The notes under the pieces were generated by a model. It searched no databases, had not been told where the DNA came from, and saw nothing but the letters and a program-made list of their open reading frames with translations. Positions 1 through 8,811 of a stretch of DNA of 64,000 nt are shown one piece after another (position 1 is the stretch's first letter; each line of letters opens with the position of its first letter). Made by a program: the position numbers and the translations under genes. The stretch comes from Sandaracinaceae bacterium (lineage in GTDB: Bacteria; Myxococcota_A; Polyangia; Polyangiales; Houyiibacteriaceae), in contig JACKEJ010000010.1 in the NCBI GenBank assembly GCA_020633055.1, positions 310,001 to 374,000 of the forward strand, read 5' to 3'.

Positions 1-2
1 GC

Positions 3-764
3 GCGCACGCGCAGGCGGACGACGCGGGGCCGCGCATCGTGGCCGCCGACCACTACGTCGACCTGCGGGCGGACGAGCTGGTGGTCGACAGCACGTGGGT
101 CATCGTCGACTCCACCGCCGAAGGCGAGTCGATCACCCTGACGCCACCGCTGCCGACGGGCGCGACGCTGAGCGCCGAAGGGTGGCGCACCGACTACACC
201 GACCAGCGCGCCACGCGCTTGGTCGCGCAACGCGCCATGCCTCACGGGGCGCGCGTCCACCTGCGCACGACGCTGCCGCGCGACATCGCGCTCGCGCTCC
301 CGCGTCTCCCCATCCCGACGGTGGAGGGCGACGCCATTCAGCGCGTGCGCTTCGCGAGCAGCGCGCGCTTCGAGGTGGGCGAGCAGACGTCCCTCGACGT
401 CGGCGCGGGCATCCAAGTGGGGCGGGGCATCCGGCAGCACATCCGGCGCGCCGCAGACCGCGCGCTCGACGGGCGGCACGCGCACCGTCGTCTGGGAGCC
501 CTCTACGTGCGCGTCGAAGCGCTGGGCCTCGAAGGGCAGCTGCGCTCCGCACACGAGGAGCGACGCAGCCTCGGGTGGTGGGCCGCTGGGGTCTTCCTGC
601 TGGCCGCGGTCGGGACCTACGGCGTGTACCGCCGCGCGCAGCGCGCGGTGGCGGGCGAGCGCGTGGACGCCTACCTGGCGCAGATCTGCGCGGACGACGA
701 GGCGCGCGCGTTGGGCGTCGCCGTGGCCCAGGAGCGAGCGCACGAGCCCCCGACGCCCACGTGA
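3..764 (+). CDS. 5'-truncated exported protein with one C-terminal membrane segment
   Basis: The frame is open to the left edge, so the real start lies outside the window; the GTG at 39 is only the first internal candidate. The first visible residues (AHAQADD) look like the end of a signal peptide, which would put the next ~185 residues in the periplasm. Counting from the GTG, a hydrophobic segment sits at about 178-198 (WWAAGVFLLAAVGTYGVY), followed by an Arg-rich tail of ~43 residues, suggesting an N-out/C-in single-span protein. The outside part is rich in Thr, Val and acidic residues, with alternating patterns typical of beta structure. I do not recognise a family. It is followed by a nested inverted repeat at 781-839. 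Confidence 0.6.
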   Translation, partial: AHAQADDAGPRIVAADHYVDLRADELVVDSTWVIVDSTAEGESITLTPPLPTGATLSAEGWRTDYTDQRATRLVAQRAMPHGARVHLRTTLPRDIALALPRLPIPTVEGDAIQRVRFASSARFEVGEQTSLDVGAGIQVGRGIRQHIRRAADRALDGRHAHRRLGALYVRVEALGLEGQLRSAHEERRSLGWWAAGVFLLAAVGTYGVYRRAQRAVAGERVDAYLAQICADDEARALGVAVAQERAHEPPTPT

Positions 765-780
765 CCTGACCGCTCCCGAT

Positions 781-839
781 GTGCCGAGCGTGCCGACGCC
801 GTGGTCCTTGCGTCGTCGGCGCGACCACGCGCTCGGCAT
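781..839 (+). repeat. Nested inverted repeat after the first gene (possible transcript 3' end)
   Basis: An outer stem pairs 781-790 with 830-839 (core GCCGAGCG / CGCTCGGC, plus a T-A pair and a G-T wobble). Inside it a second stem pairs 792-798 with 814-820 (GCCGACG / CGTCGGC). No T-run follows, so it is not a classical intrinsic terminator. It may act as an RNA 3' barrier for the upstream gene. Confidence 0.35.
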
Positions 840-931
840 GCCTCGGGGCGCAGGCAAGCAGCATACGGTTTGTGACCCTCGCGCGCGCGTGAGGGGTTTC
901 CGCGCGACCCACGGACCGGCATGCTGAGCGG

Positions 932-3900
932 ATGACTGCAGCCTTCCGTCGCGCGCGCGCTCCTCGCCGGCGTGCCCAGCCGCGCGTGCACCTCGCGCGC
1001 ATCACGCTCCTCGTGCTCACGGCCGCGCTCGCCACCGCGTGGCCGACCGCCTCCCGCGTCTCGGCGCAGCGCGAGTACCGTCTGTTCGAGTCCGACCCCG
1101 TGCGGCCCATGGCCCTCTCCACGGACGGCAGCACGCTGTACGTCGTGAACACGCCCGACGCGCGGCTCGAGGTGTTCGACGTAGGCGTGACGGGCCTCAC
1201 GCACACGCGCTCCGTGCGCGTCGGACTCGAGCCGGTCGCCGTGGCGCTGGCCCCAGACGGTCGCGTGTGGGTCGTGAACCACCTGTCGGACAGCGTCAGC
1301 GTGCTCAGCAACGCGGGGGGCACGCTCCACGTCACGCACACCCTGTGGGTCGGTGACGAGCCCCGTGACGTCGTGTTCGCTGGAGCTCCGGGCGCGGAGC
1401 GGGCGTTCATCACCACCGCGCATCGCGGTCAGCACTCGCCCTACCCGTCGGGCGAGCCGAACACCCCCGGCATCGGACGCGCCGACGTGTGGGTCTTCGA
1501 CGCGCTCGCTGCCTCCCCCGGGGCCGGCGGTCCACAACAGATCGTCACGCTCTTCGGCGACCGCCCCCGCGCGCTGGCCGTGAGCCCCGACGGCACCGAG
1601 GTGTACGCGGCAGTCTTTCGCTCGGGCAACCAGACCACCACCGTGACCGAGGGGGTGGTCTGCGACGGCGCCACCAACGGCACGTGCTCGTTCGCGTCCG
1701 TGACCTACCCGGGCGGCCTGCCCTCCCCGCGCGGCAACCACAGCGGCGCGCCAGGGCCCGAGGTGGGCTTGATCGTGCGCTACGACCAGGGCAGCGACGA
1801 GTGGCACGACGAGCTGGGCCGTGACTGGAGCCCGGCGGTGCGCTTCGAGCTCCCGGACTACGACGTGTTCGCGCTGGACGCCGACGCCGCCGTGGGAGCG
1901 GTCGACGTCACGCGGCAGATCGCGGGCGTGGGCACCGTGCTGTTCAACATGGTGGTGCACCCCACCACCGGACGGCTCTTCGTGACCAACACGGAGGCAC
2001 ACAACGAGGTGCGCTTCGAGGGCCCTGGCACGTTCGTGCGCGACAACATGCTCAAGCCCCCCGGTGTCCCGGCCAGCGTGCGTGGGCACCTGCACGAGGC
2101 GCGCGTGACGGTCGTGGACGGAACCACGGCCACCCCGCACCACCTGAACCCGCACATCCCCTACGAGACCACGCCCATGCCCGCCGACGTCGGGCCGCGC
2201 TCGTTCGCCACGCCGATGGGGGCCGCCATCTCCGCCGACGGCGCCACGCTCTACGTCGCCGCCTTCGGCTCCGGCGCGGTGGCTGTCATCGACGTCGCCG
2301 AGCTGGAGGCGGGTACGTTCACGCCCACCGTGGACGACCGCATCACGGTCAGCGGCGGCGGCCCCACCGGGGTGGTGCTGGACCCCACCGGCAGCGTCGC
2401 GTTCGTGACCACGCGCTTCGACAACGGCGTGTCCGTGCTGAGCCTCGGCGACGGAACGGAGCAGAGCCACGTGCTGCTCCACAACCCCGAGCCCACCAGC
2501 GTGGTCGACGGGCGGCGCTTCCTCTACGACGCGCAGCTGACGTCCAGCAACGGCGAGGCCTCGTGCGGCAGCTGCCACGTGTTCGGCGACATGGACGACC
2601 TGGCCTGGGACCTGGGCGACCCTGACGGAAACGTGACGAGCAGCTTCAACCCGGTGGTCGCCATCGGCAACCAGCTGCCCTTCCATCCACTCAAGGGGCC
2701 CATGACCACCCAGTCGCTGCGTGGCCTCATGCACGTGGGCCCGATGCACTGGCGCGGCGACCGCACGGGCGCGACTGGCGCGAACCCCGACGGGGCCTTC
2801 GACGAGGGCGCCGCCTTCCGCGCGTTCAACGTCGCCTTCGGCGGGCTGGTGGGACGCGACGAGGGCCCGCTCAGCGAAGCGGACATGCAGGCCTTCACGG
2901 ACTTCGCGCTGCAGCTCACGTACCCACCCAACCCCGCGCGCAGCTTGGACAACACGCTGAGCGCGGCTGGCGCGCGCGGCCTCACCACGTTCATGACGCG
3001 CAACGTCGACCCCGCCGCCACCTGCAACGGCTGCCACGCGTACGACCGCGCCCAGGGCTTCTTCGGCAGCGGCGGGCGCACTACCTTCGAGAACGAGACC
3101 CAGGAGTTCAAGGTCGCGCACCTGCGCAACCTCTATCAGAAGGTGGGCATGTTCGGCATGCCCAACACCACGTTCTTGGCGCCCATCGACGCCACCCTGA
3201 CAGGCCCGCAGGTGCGCGGCTTCGGCTACTTGCACGACGGCTCCATCGACACCGTGGAGCACTTCTTCCACGCGAGCGTCTTCAGCTTCCGGAACACGGG
3301 CGAGCGCGCCGACGTCGTGGAGCTGATGATGGAGTTCGACAGCGACCTGGCGCCCGCCGTGGGACAGCAGGTGAGCGTGGGCCCGGGCGCGGATGTCACC
3401 GCCACGCAGCGCCTCGCGCTGCTCCGGGCGCGCGCAGACGCCACCCAGCTGGAGCCCGGCGGCGTGATGGGGCGCGAGTGCGACCTCATCGCGAGCGCGC
3501 TGACGAGCACGGGCGAGGAGCGCGGCTACGTGTGGGACGCGCCGCTCGGGCAATGGCAGAGCGACCGGCTGGGCGAGCTGCTCTCGCACACGGCGATGCT
3601 GGACCTCACCGAAGAGAGCGTGGTCACGTTCACCTGCATGCCCCCGCGCACCGGCTACCGCGCGGGCGTGGACCGCGACGGAGACTTCGCGCTCGACGGA
3701 GACGAGCGCGACCGCGGCACCGATCCCCTCGACCCCAGCAGCTTCCCGGCAGACCTGCTGATGGACGCAGGCGGCCCACCCACACCCGACATGGGGACGG
3801 TCGACATGGCCATGATCGACATGGGCGCCCCTGACGGTGGCCCCGGCCGCACGGGAGGCGGCGGCTGCGGCTGCCGCGTGGGCGACGAACGAACCGCCGA

Positions 3901-3970
3901 GCGCGCGCCTGCAGGCCTACTGAGCGTGCTCGTGGTCGCGCTGGTCGGGCGGCGCCGCAGGCGCGCGTGA
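932..3970 (+). CDS. Secreted beta-propeller / di-heme cytochrome c peroxidase-like protein with MYXO-CTERM-like tail
   Basis: This 1012-residue protein starts with an Arg-rich signal peptide (hydrophobic core about 22-40, probable cleavage after SAQ near 46). Residues ~50-520 hold repeated propeller blades of the YVTN type (SPDGTEVYAAVF, SADGATLYVAAF). Two c-type heme sites follow: C545-GS-C548-H549 and C698-NG-C701-H702. The region after them (VRGFGYLHDGSIDTVEHFF) resembles the C-terminal half of MauG / cytochrome c peroxidase-type proteins. The C-terminus has an Asp/Gly/Pro linker, a GGGGCGC motif, a short hydrophobic stretch and RRRRR, the layout of a MYXO-CTERM sorting signal. Inference: a periplasmic or cell-surface redox enzyme; the substrate is unknown. 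It stands alone, with a 127-bp convergent gap to ahpD. Confidence 0.8.
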   Translation: MTAAFRRARAPRRRAQPRVHLARITLLVLTAALATAWPTASRVSAQREYRLFESDPVRPMALSTDGSTLYVVNTPDARLEVFDVGVTGLTHTRSVRVGLEPVAVALAPDGRVWVVNHLSDSVSVLSNAGGTLHVTHTLWVGDEPRDVVFAGAPGAERAFITTAHRGQHSPYPSGEPNTPGIGRADVWVFDALAASPGAGGPQQIVTLFGDRPRALAVSPDGTEVYAAVFRSGNQTTTVTEGVVCDGATNGTCSFASVTYPGGLPSPRGNHSGAPGPEVGLIVRYDQGSDEWHDELGRDWSPAVRFELPDYDVFALDADAAVGAVDVTRQIAGVGTVLFNMVVHPTTGRLFVTNTEAHNEVRFEGPGTFVRDNMLKPPGVPASVRGHLHEARVTVVDGTTATPHHLNPHIPYETTPMPADVGPRSFATPMGAAISADGATLYVAAFGSGAVAVIDVAELEAGTFTPTVDDRITVSGGGPTGVVLDPTGSVAFVTTRFDNGVSVLSLGDGTEQSHVLLHNPEPTSVVDGRRFLYDAQLTSSNGEASCGSCHVFGDMDDLAWDLGDPDGNVTSSFNPVVAIGNQLPFHPLKGPMTTQSLRGLMHVGPMHWRGDRTGATGANPDGAFDEGAAFRAFNVAFGGLVGRDEGPLSEADMQAFTDFALQLTYPPNPARSLDNTLSAAGARGLTTFMTRNVDPAATCNGCHAYDRAQGFFGSGGRTTFENETQEFKVAHLRNLYQKVGMFGMPNTTFLAPIDATLTGPQVRGFGYLHDGSIDTVEHFFHASVFSFRNTGERADVVELMMEFDSDLAPAVGQQVSVGPGADVTATQRLALLRARADATQLEPGGVMGRECDLIASALTSTGEERGYVWDAPLGQWQSDRLGELLSHTAMLDLTEESVVTFTCMPPRTGYRAGVDRDGDFALDGDERDRGTDPLDPSSFPADLLMDAGGPPTPDMGTVDMAMIDMGAPDGGPGRTGGGGCGCRVGDERTAERAPAGLLSVLVVALVGRRRRRA

Positions 3971-4097
3971 AGGCGAACCCGGGTCACGGGCTCGGCATCT
4001 CTCGTCGCTCCCGTCCTGGTTCCCGTTTCCCGGCCACGCTCGACGGGCGCGGCGCGAGCGACCAGCGATCACCCGCTGGCCGCCCCGACGCTCCGAC

Positions 4098-4616
4098 TCA
4101 CTGATCCAGCGCGACGGCCACGCCGTGCATCACCGCGGCGATGCGCACGGCGTCGTGGACCTGCTCCTTGGTGAGCCCGCCCTCGATGACCACCTTCTCG
4201 TGGCTGTTGACGCACATCTCGCAGCCGCCGATGGCGCTCACCGCGAGGCTCATCAGCTCGAAGCCGAGCTTGTCGGCCGCGGGCTTGCCCACCCGGTGCA
4301 TGCGCAGGTTGGCGCGCATCGTCTTGTAGTCGCTCTCGCCCATGAAGTGGCGGAAGCGGTAGTAGACGTTGTTCATGCCCATCATCGACGCCACCGCGCG
4401 CGCGTCGTCGATGACCTCCGCGCTGACGTGGTTGGCCGCATCCGCAAGCGTCGCCTCGCGCAGCTTGGCGTTGCGCGTGGCGATGGCCGTAGCGGCCGCG
4501 ACCCCCCAGCGCTGGGTCTCGTCGAGCGAGGACTGGGTCAACACCGACTGCAGGTTCAGCTTGAGATCCTTGGCGTACTCGGGGATCTCAGCCCTCAGCT
4601 CTTCGAGCGCCTTCAT
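4098..4616 (-). CDS. ahpD: Alkyl hydroperoxide reductase AhpD (carboxymuconolactone decarboxylase fold)
   Basis: AhpD reduces oxidised AhpC through a CxxC disulfide, in place of AhpF. The 172-residue protein (start MKALEEL) carries the family signature near its C-terminus: C132-EM-C135-x3-H139, with the helical motif GFELMSLAVSAIGG just before it. Its length is close to the usual ~175. The start ATG lies 5 bases after the ahpC stop, so the two are almost certainly cotranscribed. The longer open frame upstream is only a shadow of ahpC. The pairing with a mycobacterial-type AhpC is the arrangement known from Mycobacterium and Streptomyces. Confidence 0.9.
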   Translation of the reverse strand: MKALEELRAEIPEYAKDLKLNLQSVLTQSSLDETQRWGVAAATAIATRNAKLREATLADAANHVSAEVIDDARAVASMMGMNNVYYRFRHFMGESDYKTMRANLRMHRVGKPAADKLGFELMSLAVSAIGGCEMCVNSHEKVVIEGGLTKEQVHDAVRIAAVMHGVAVALDQ

Positions 4617-4621
4617 GTCTC

Positions 4622-5155
4622 TCAGCCGAGGGTCGGCTGACCCTTTTCCCAGTTGCAGGGGCACAGCTCGTCGGTCTGCAGACCGTCGAGGACGCGCAGC
4701 ACCTCGGGCACCGAGCGACCGACCGACAGGTCGTTGACGCTGACCCAGCGGATGATGCCCTCGGGGTCCACGATGTACGTGGCGCGCAGGCACACGCCGG
4801 CGTCCTTGTGCAGGATGCCGAGCGACTCGCTCAGCTCGCGCTTGGTGTCGGCCAGCATCGGGAAGGGGAGGTCCTTCAGGTCCGCGTGGTCGTTGCGCCA
4901 CGCGAGGTGCACGAAGTGCGTGTCGGTGCTGGCGCCGAGGACCTGCGCGTCGCGGTCCGCGAAGTCGCCGTTCTTGCGGCCGAACTCGGCGATCTCGGTC
5001 GGGCAGATGAACGTGAAGTCCATCGGCCAGAAGAAGACCACCAGCCACTTGTCCTTGTACGAGGCGTTGTTGATCTCCTGGAACTCCTTGCCCTTCTCGC
5101 GGGACACACACGCCTGGAGGTTGAACGCAGGGAACTTATCGCCGATCGTCAGCAT
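4622..5155 (-). CDS. ahpC: Peroxiredoxin AhpC (mycobacterial-type partner of AhpD)
   Basis: A thiol peroxidase that reduces H2O2, organic peroxides and peroxynitrite. The protein has 177 residues from MLTIGDKFPAF; an upstream in-frame extension lacks family character. The peroxidatic cysteine is C51 in FTFICPTEIAEF. The C-terminus (LCPCNWEKGQPTL) has C165 and C167, the resolving-cysteine region of the AhpC type that uses AhpD. A purine-rich ribosome site (GAGAAGAGAAG) lies just upstream of the ATG. First gene of an ahpC-ahpD pair; the 141-bp gap to the upstream gene could hold its own promoter, but I could not identify an OxyR or PerR site. Confidence 0.92.
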   Translation of the reverse strand: MLTIGDKFPAFNLQACVSREKGKEFQEINNASYKDKWLVVFFWPMDFTFICPTEIAEFGRKNGDFADRDAQVLGASTDTHFVHLAWRNDHADLKDLPFPMLADTKRELSESLGILHKDAGVCLRATYIVDPEGIIRWVSVNDLSVGRSVPEVLRVLDGLQTDELCPCNWEKGQPTLG

Positions 5156-5296
5156 GCTTCTCTTCTCTCTTCCCCGCGGGAGGGTGCTCGCGCGCGGGGC
5201 TGGGTTGATTGGGACGGGGATCAGAAGAACTCTGGGCCCCGCTGTCAAGGGTCGGGTTGGCGCCGGACGTCCCGGTCGTGGGACCCCCGGCGAAAA

Positions 5297-5947
5297 TCAG
5301 GGAGCACAGTCGGTGGGCGCGCCGGACCGTTGCGAGAAACAGAGGGGTGGGTCGCTCAGGACCCGCAGGCGCTGCCCTTCGAGCGTGACCGCAGCATCGC
5401 GCGGGACGGACACGGTCTGCCTGTAGCGCTCTTCGCCCGTGGCCAGGTCCACGCCGATGATCTCGCCTGGGTCTCCCTGGTACACCTCGGTCACGACCCC
5501 ATCCCGTACGAACGTGGGGCCCGGACCGCCCGTGGCGTCGAAAGGGGGCAGGGGCGTCGCGGAGGCCCACTTGAACTCGCCCGTGGCCACGTCGAACGCG
5601 TGCGTCTCGTGCAGGCCGCTCGAGCGGCGCGTGCGCACTAGCACCAGCCCCCCTGCGATGACGGGCGTGGTGCCCTCCTGCAGGGCGTAGAGCACGCGGC
5701 GCTCGGGCCAGACCTCCTCGCCACCTCGCTCACGCAGCATGAACAGGTGCCGCCGCTGGTCGAACCCCCGACGGATGAGCAGGCGCTCCTCGACCGTGGA
5801 CTCGGACGGCGGGATGGGCAGCTCGACCAGGATGTCGCCGCGCAAGGTGCGCCCCTCGACGTACCCCCACAGCAGCGCCCCGATGGTGCCGAGCAGGATC
5901 ACGACGAGACCGACGGCGAGCTTCTTTCCGGGGATGGCCTGAGGCAC
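5297..5947 (-). CDS. Membrane-anchored PQQ-like beta-propeller protein
   Basis: 216 residues. A single N-terminal membrane segment (about 10-29, LAVGLVVILLGTIGALLWGY) anchors a periplasmic domain containing two blade-like repeats with the PQQ-propeller signature: HAFDVATGEFKWAS at about 116 and IGVDLATGEERYRQ at about 165. This is far shorter than a full seven- or eight-blade propeller, so it may oligomerise or be a partial domain. A pair of cysteines lies near the C-terminus (CFSQRSGAPTDC), possibly a disulfide. It sits upstream of ahpC on the same strand. No catalytic role can be assigned. Confidence 0.65.
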   Translation of the reverse strand: MPQAIPGKKLAVGLVVILLGTIGALLWGYVEGRTLRGDILVELPIPPSESTVEERLLIRRGFDQRRHLFMLRERGGEEVWPERRVLYALQEGTTPVIAGGLVLVRTRRSSGLHETHAFDVATGEFKWASATPLPPFDATGGPGPTFVRDGVVTEVYQGDPGEIIGVDLATGEERYRQTVSVPRDAAVTLEGQRLRVLSDPPLCFSQRSGAPTDCAP

Positions 5948-6121
5948 GCGGGGACCTGAGCACAGATCGGAGCACGCGCAAGCCCTGGACGGGAGTCCGC
6001 CTGCGGCGCTCGGTCCGGCTCGCGTGCCGTGGGGTCACGCGTTCGTCCGGTCGAGACGCGTCCCGTCCGGACCATGGTCGCACGCATGACCACGAGCGCC
6101 CGCGCGCTGTATCCTGCGGCC

Positions 6122-6739
6122 ATGTCGCTCCGCCTCCGCTTCGTTCGCGCCCACGACGGTCGCATGCTCCGGGAAGGACTCGTCCGCGGGGTGTACGCGC
6201 GCTTCGGCGAGGACGAGCTGGCCGACTTCCACCACACCAGCGTGGGCAGGCTCGAGGTCACTGCGCACGACCAGGGCTACCGGGTGAAGGGCAACCAGGG
6301 GCAGCTCGACGTGCACACCTACGCCATGCTCGACTTCGGCGACGTCCACCTACACTGCACCGTCCTCCGCGCCAAGCGGGCGGGGAGCGCCGTGCGCGGG
6401 GCCTGTCCGCGCTGCGACACGCCGCTGCGCCCAGCTGCCCTGGGGGCCGCGTACCGCACCATCGCCACGGAGCGCCTCGAGTGCCCTCTCTGCGAGGTGC
6501 AGGTGCTGGGGCTGCACAGCGCCGAGTCGCTGGGCGCCGCGTCGACCGGCGGCGCGAGCTGGGTGCGGGTGGTGACCTCGCTCGCGTGCCCGCAGTGCGG
6601 CGACGCGATGGTGCCCGCCGCGTTGACGTTGGGGACGACACGCGTGGGTGTCGAGGCCTGCCCCCCGTGCGACAAGGTCCTCCTGGAGCCGGAAGACCGC
6701 CGCGCGCTCGAGGTGGCGGCCGAGCAGCTCAGAGCTTGA
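6122..6739 (+). CDS. Zinc-ribbon protein with four CxxC motifs, function unknown
   Basis: 205 residues from the ATG at 6122 (MSLRLRF); a longer frame begins at 6029, but its N-terminus looks like non-coding GC-rich sequence. CxxC pairs lie at 95/98, 121/124, 156/159 and 180/183, which fits two zinc ribbons of four cysteines each. The N-terminal ~85 residues are beta-rich with no known motif. The last 11 bases overlap the convergent MATE gene tail-to-tail. No signal peptide or membrane segment, so it is probably cytoplasmic. The second ribbon ends in a zf-like context (CPPCDKVLLEPEDRRALE). Function not known. Confidence 0.65.
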   Translation: MSLRLRFVRAHDGRMLREGLVRGVYARFGEDELADFHHTSVGRLEVTAHDQGYRVKGNQGQLDVHTYAMLDFGDVHLHCTVLRAKRAGSAVRGACPRCDTPLRPAALGAAYRTIATERLECPLCEVQVLGLHSAESLGAASTGGASWVRVVTSLACPQCGDAMVPAALTLGTTRVGVEACPPCDKVLLEPEDRRALEVAAEQLRA

Positions 6740-8081
6740 TGTGCTGCCACGCGCCACGCTGCCAGAGCGTGGCGAAGGCGGCGCTCTGGAGCAGGCGGTA
6801 GCCCACCTGCGCGGCGAACACGGCCAAGAGCCCATAGCCGAGCACGGGCCCGATGAGGTACGCGGCGGGCAGGAACAGACCCCACTGGAACGCGATGGAC
6901 ACCAGCATCACGCGGCGCGTGTCGCCCGCGCCGACCAGCGAGTTCATGAGCACGGACCCGATGGTGTCGAGGAACAGGGAGCAGCCGATCAGGCGCAGCG
7001 GGGCGGCGGCCAGCGCGAGGGTCTGGGGCTCTTGCAGGAAGGCCCCCGCGACCGCCCCGGGGAAGAAGATGGCGGGCGTGGAGACGAGCAACACGGCGAC
7101 CATCGCGAGGCGCGTGACCTCCCAGCCCCAACGGCGCGCGTCTTCGGGGTCGCGGCGGCCCAGGGCCTGACCCACCAGCGACGCGGCAGCCATGCCGAAG
7201 CCGAGCCCCGGGAGGACACCCACGAGCAAGAGCTGCGTCAGGATGTGCGTGGCGGCTTGCTCGCGCGTTCCCATGCGCCCGACGATGGCGACGAACGCGG
7301 TGAGCCCGGCCGCAAAGAAGAACTGCTGGGTGCCAGCCGGCACGGAGACACGCACCATGGTCCGCATCGTGTCGCGGTCGGGGAGGCCGCGCAGGAAGCC
7401 CTCGGGGCGCGTGTGGCGCAGGGCCAGCGCGACGTACGTGCCGAGCCCGATGAAGGTCGAGATGGCCGACGACAGCCCGGCCCCCTCGGCGCCGAGCGCG
7501 GGGGCGCCCAGCAGCCCGAAGATGAACACCGCGTTGAGCACGATGTTGCTGGTGTGCATGACCACCAGCGTGCCCATGTAGTAGGTGCTGCGGTCCGTCG
7601 CGTTCCAGAAGCCCCGAAAAGCGAAGTTCATGGCCATCGGCGCCATCGCCACCAGGCGCCAGCGCAGGTAGGGCACGCCCACCGCCACCACCTCGGGGTC
7701 CTCCGTGACCACCGCGTAGAGCGCGCTGGCGTGCGACGAGAGCAGGATGGACCAGGGCACGGCCAACCCCAGCGCCAGCAGCAACCCGCCGTTGAGCGGC
7801 ACGGCCGTCTCGCTCACCCTGCCCTCCCCTACGCGACGCGCAGACATGGCCTGCACGCCCGCAGAGAGCCCGAGGATGAACGCGGTGGTGACGAAGTTGA
7901 GGAACCCTCCCGCGCCCACGGCGGCGAGCGCGGCATCGCCCAGATGACCCACCATGTAGGCGTCCACCAAGTTGAGCACGTTCTGCGACACCATCCCGCC
8001 GATGATGGGCAGACCCAGCGTCAGGATGCGGCGCCGGCGGGAAGGCGCTGCCACGACGGAGATGGGGCTCGACCCGCTCAT
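6729..8081 (-). CDS. MATE family efflux transporter
   Basis: 450 residues, the usual MATE length, with about 12 hydrophobic segments. The N-terminal pattern (LTLGLPIIGGMVSQNVLNLV then DAYMVGHLGDAALAAVGAGG) is the typical MATE TM1-TM2 signature, and the second half repeats it (AATHILTQLLLVGVLPGLGF). Family members export cationic drugs or metabolites by Na+ or H+ antiport across the inner membrane; the substrate here cannot be inferred. The first ATG is used. It converges on the zinc-ribbon gene with an 11-bp tail overlap and stands 106 bp from the lipoprotein gene upstream on the same strand. Confidence 0.88.
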   Translation of the reverse strand: MSGSSPISVVAAPSRRRRILTLGLPIIGGMVSQNVLNLVDAYMVGHLGDAALAAVGAGGFLNFVTTAFILGLSAGVQAMSARRVGEGRVSETAVPLNGGLLLALGLAVPWSILLSSHASALYAVVTEDPEVVAVGVPYLRWRLVAMAPMAMNFAFRGFWNATDRSTYYMGTLVVMHTSNIVLNAVFIFGLLGAPALGAEGAGLSSAISTFIGLGTYVALALRHTRPEGFLRGLPDRDTMRTMVRVSVPAGTQQFFFAAGLTAFVAIVGRMGTREQAATHILTQLLLVGVLPGLGFGMAAASLVGQALGRRDPEDARRWGWEVTRLAMVAVLLVSTPAIFFPGAVAGAFLQEPQTLALAAAPLRLIGCSLFLDTIGSVLMNSLVGAGDTRRVMLVSIAFQWGLFLPAAYLIGPVLGYGLLAVFAAQVGYRLLQSAAFATLWQRGAWQHIKL

Positions 8082-8187
8082 GTGCGGGCCGTGCGTCCTG
8101 TCCGGGACGCACCGCGTTCTGCGCGCACCGTGGATCGCACGTGCGCGCGAACACGGCGCGCACGAGGTCGAACCGAGCGCAGGGAGA

Positions 8188-8811
8188 TCATCGACGTGGC
8201 CGCGACGTGTCCGTGATGCGAATGGGTGCCACGCCCTCGACGGCCCGCGTGTCGGTCGGCTCCGAGCCCTCGGCGCCCTCGACCGGGTTCTCGCCGCCGC
8301 TGCCGGAGGGCACGTCGAGGTCCGCCGCGAACCGCGTGAGCAGCTGCTCGATGCGCCTCAGACGCTGGTTGGCGTCGAGGTCGTCGGCCCACTCCCAAAT
8401 GCTGGAGCGGTTGCTGCCCACGCGCAGCTCGAGGACCGCGCGGGCGTCGTTGAGCGAGGCGGTTGGCATGTCGCGCTGGCTCCACGCCTCGATCTCGACC
8501 AACAGCGCGACCAGCTCACGCTTCCGCGCAGCCGTCAGCGCTCCGCGTATGGTCTCGGCCACCTGGGGCTCGCCGCCGATCGCCGGTCGGTAGCGACGCA
8601 ACGTGAGCGTGCCCTCCGCGTCGAGCTCGATGCGCTCGCCGCCGAAGCCCGCCGAGTGGTCGTCATAGACCAGCGTAAACGCCTCGGGCGAGGCGCCTGC
8701 GTCGTCGGCGTCACGCAGGCTGGTGCTGACGCTGCTGCCACAGCCCGCGGAGAGGAGCGCCAGCGTGAGCAGCGCGATCCCGGTCGGGCGATGTCCAAGG
8801 ACGCGCGTCAT
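8188..8811 (-). CDS. Lipoprotein, function unknown
   Basis: 207 residues with a classical lipoprotein signal: basic start (MTRVLGHRP), hydrophobic core and lipobox LLSAGC near residue 24. The mature part is Asp/Glu/Arg-rich, with a beta-strand pattern in the first half (LTLRRYRPAIGG) and a helical second half (NQRLRRIEQLLTRFAADLD). Its ATG overlaps the stop of the upstream SDR gene in an ATGA, implying translational coupling and a shared transcript. The N-terminal half resembles short periplasmic proteins that measure side-effects of copper or protease inhibitors only in general shape; no family assigned. Confidence 0.65.
   Translation of the reverse strand: MTRVLGHRPTGIALLTLALLSAGCGSSVSTSLRDADDAGASPEAFTLVYDDHSAGFGGERIELDAEGTLTLRRYRPAIGGEPQVAETIRGALTAARKRELVALLVEIEAWSQRDMPTASLNDARAVLELRVGSNRSSIWEWADDLDANQRLRRIEQLLTRFAADLDVPSGSGGENPVEGAEGSEPTDTRAVEGVAPIRITDTSRPRR

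Noticed and set aside
671..3589. Long minus-strand open frame of 972 codons opposite the cytochrome gene
   Set aside because: It mirrors a well-supported heme protein with clear motifs. Its translation is His/Val/Arg/Gly repetitive, typical of the antisense of high-GC coding DNA.
4062..4079. Short inverted repeat CCAGCG-N6-CGCTGG between convergent genes
   Set aside because: Only 6 bp of stem and no T-run; chance repeats of this size are expected in high-GC DNA.
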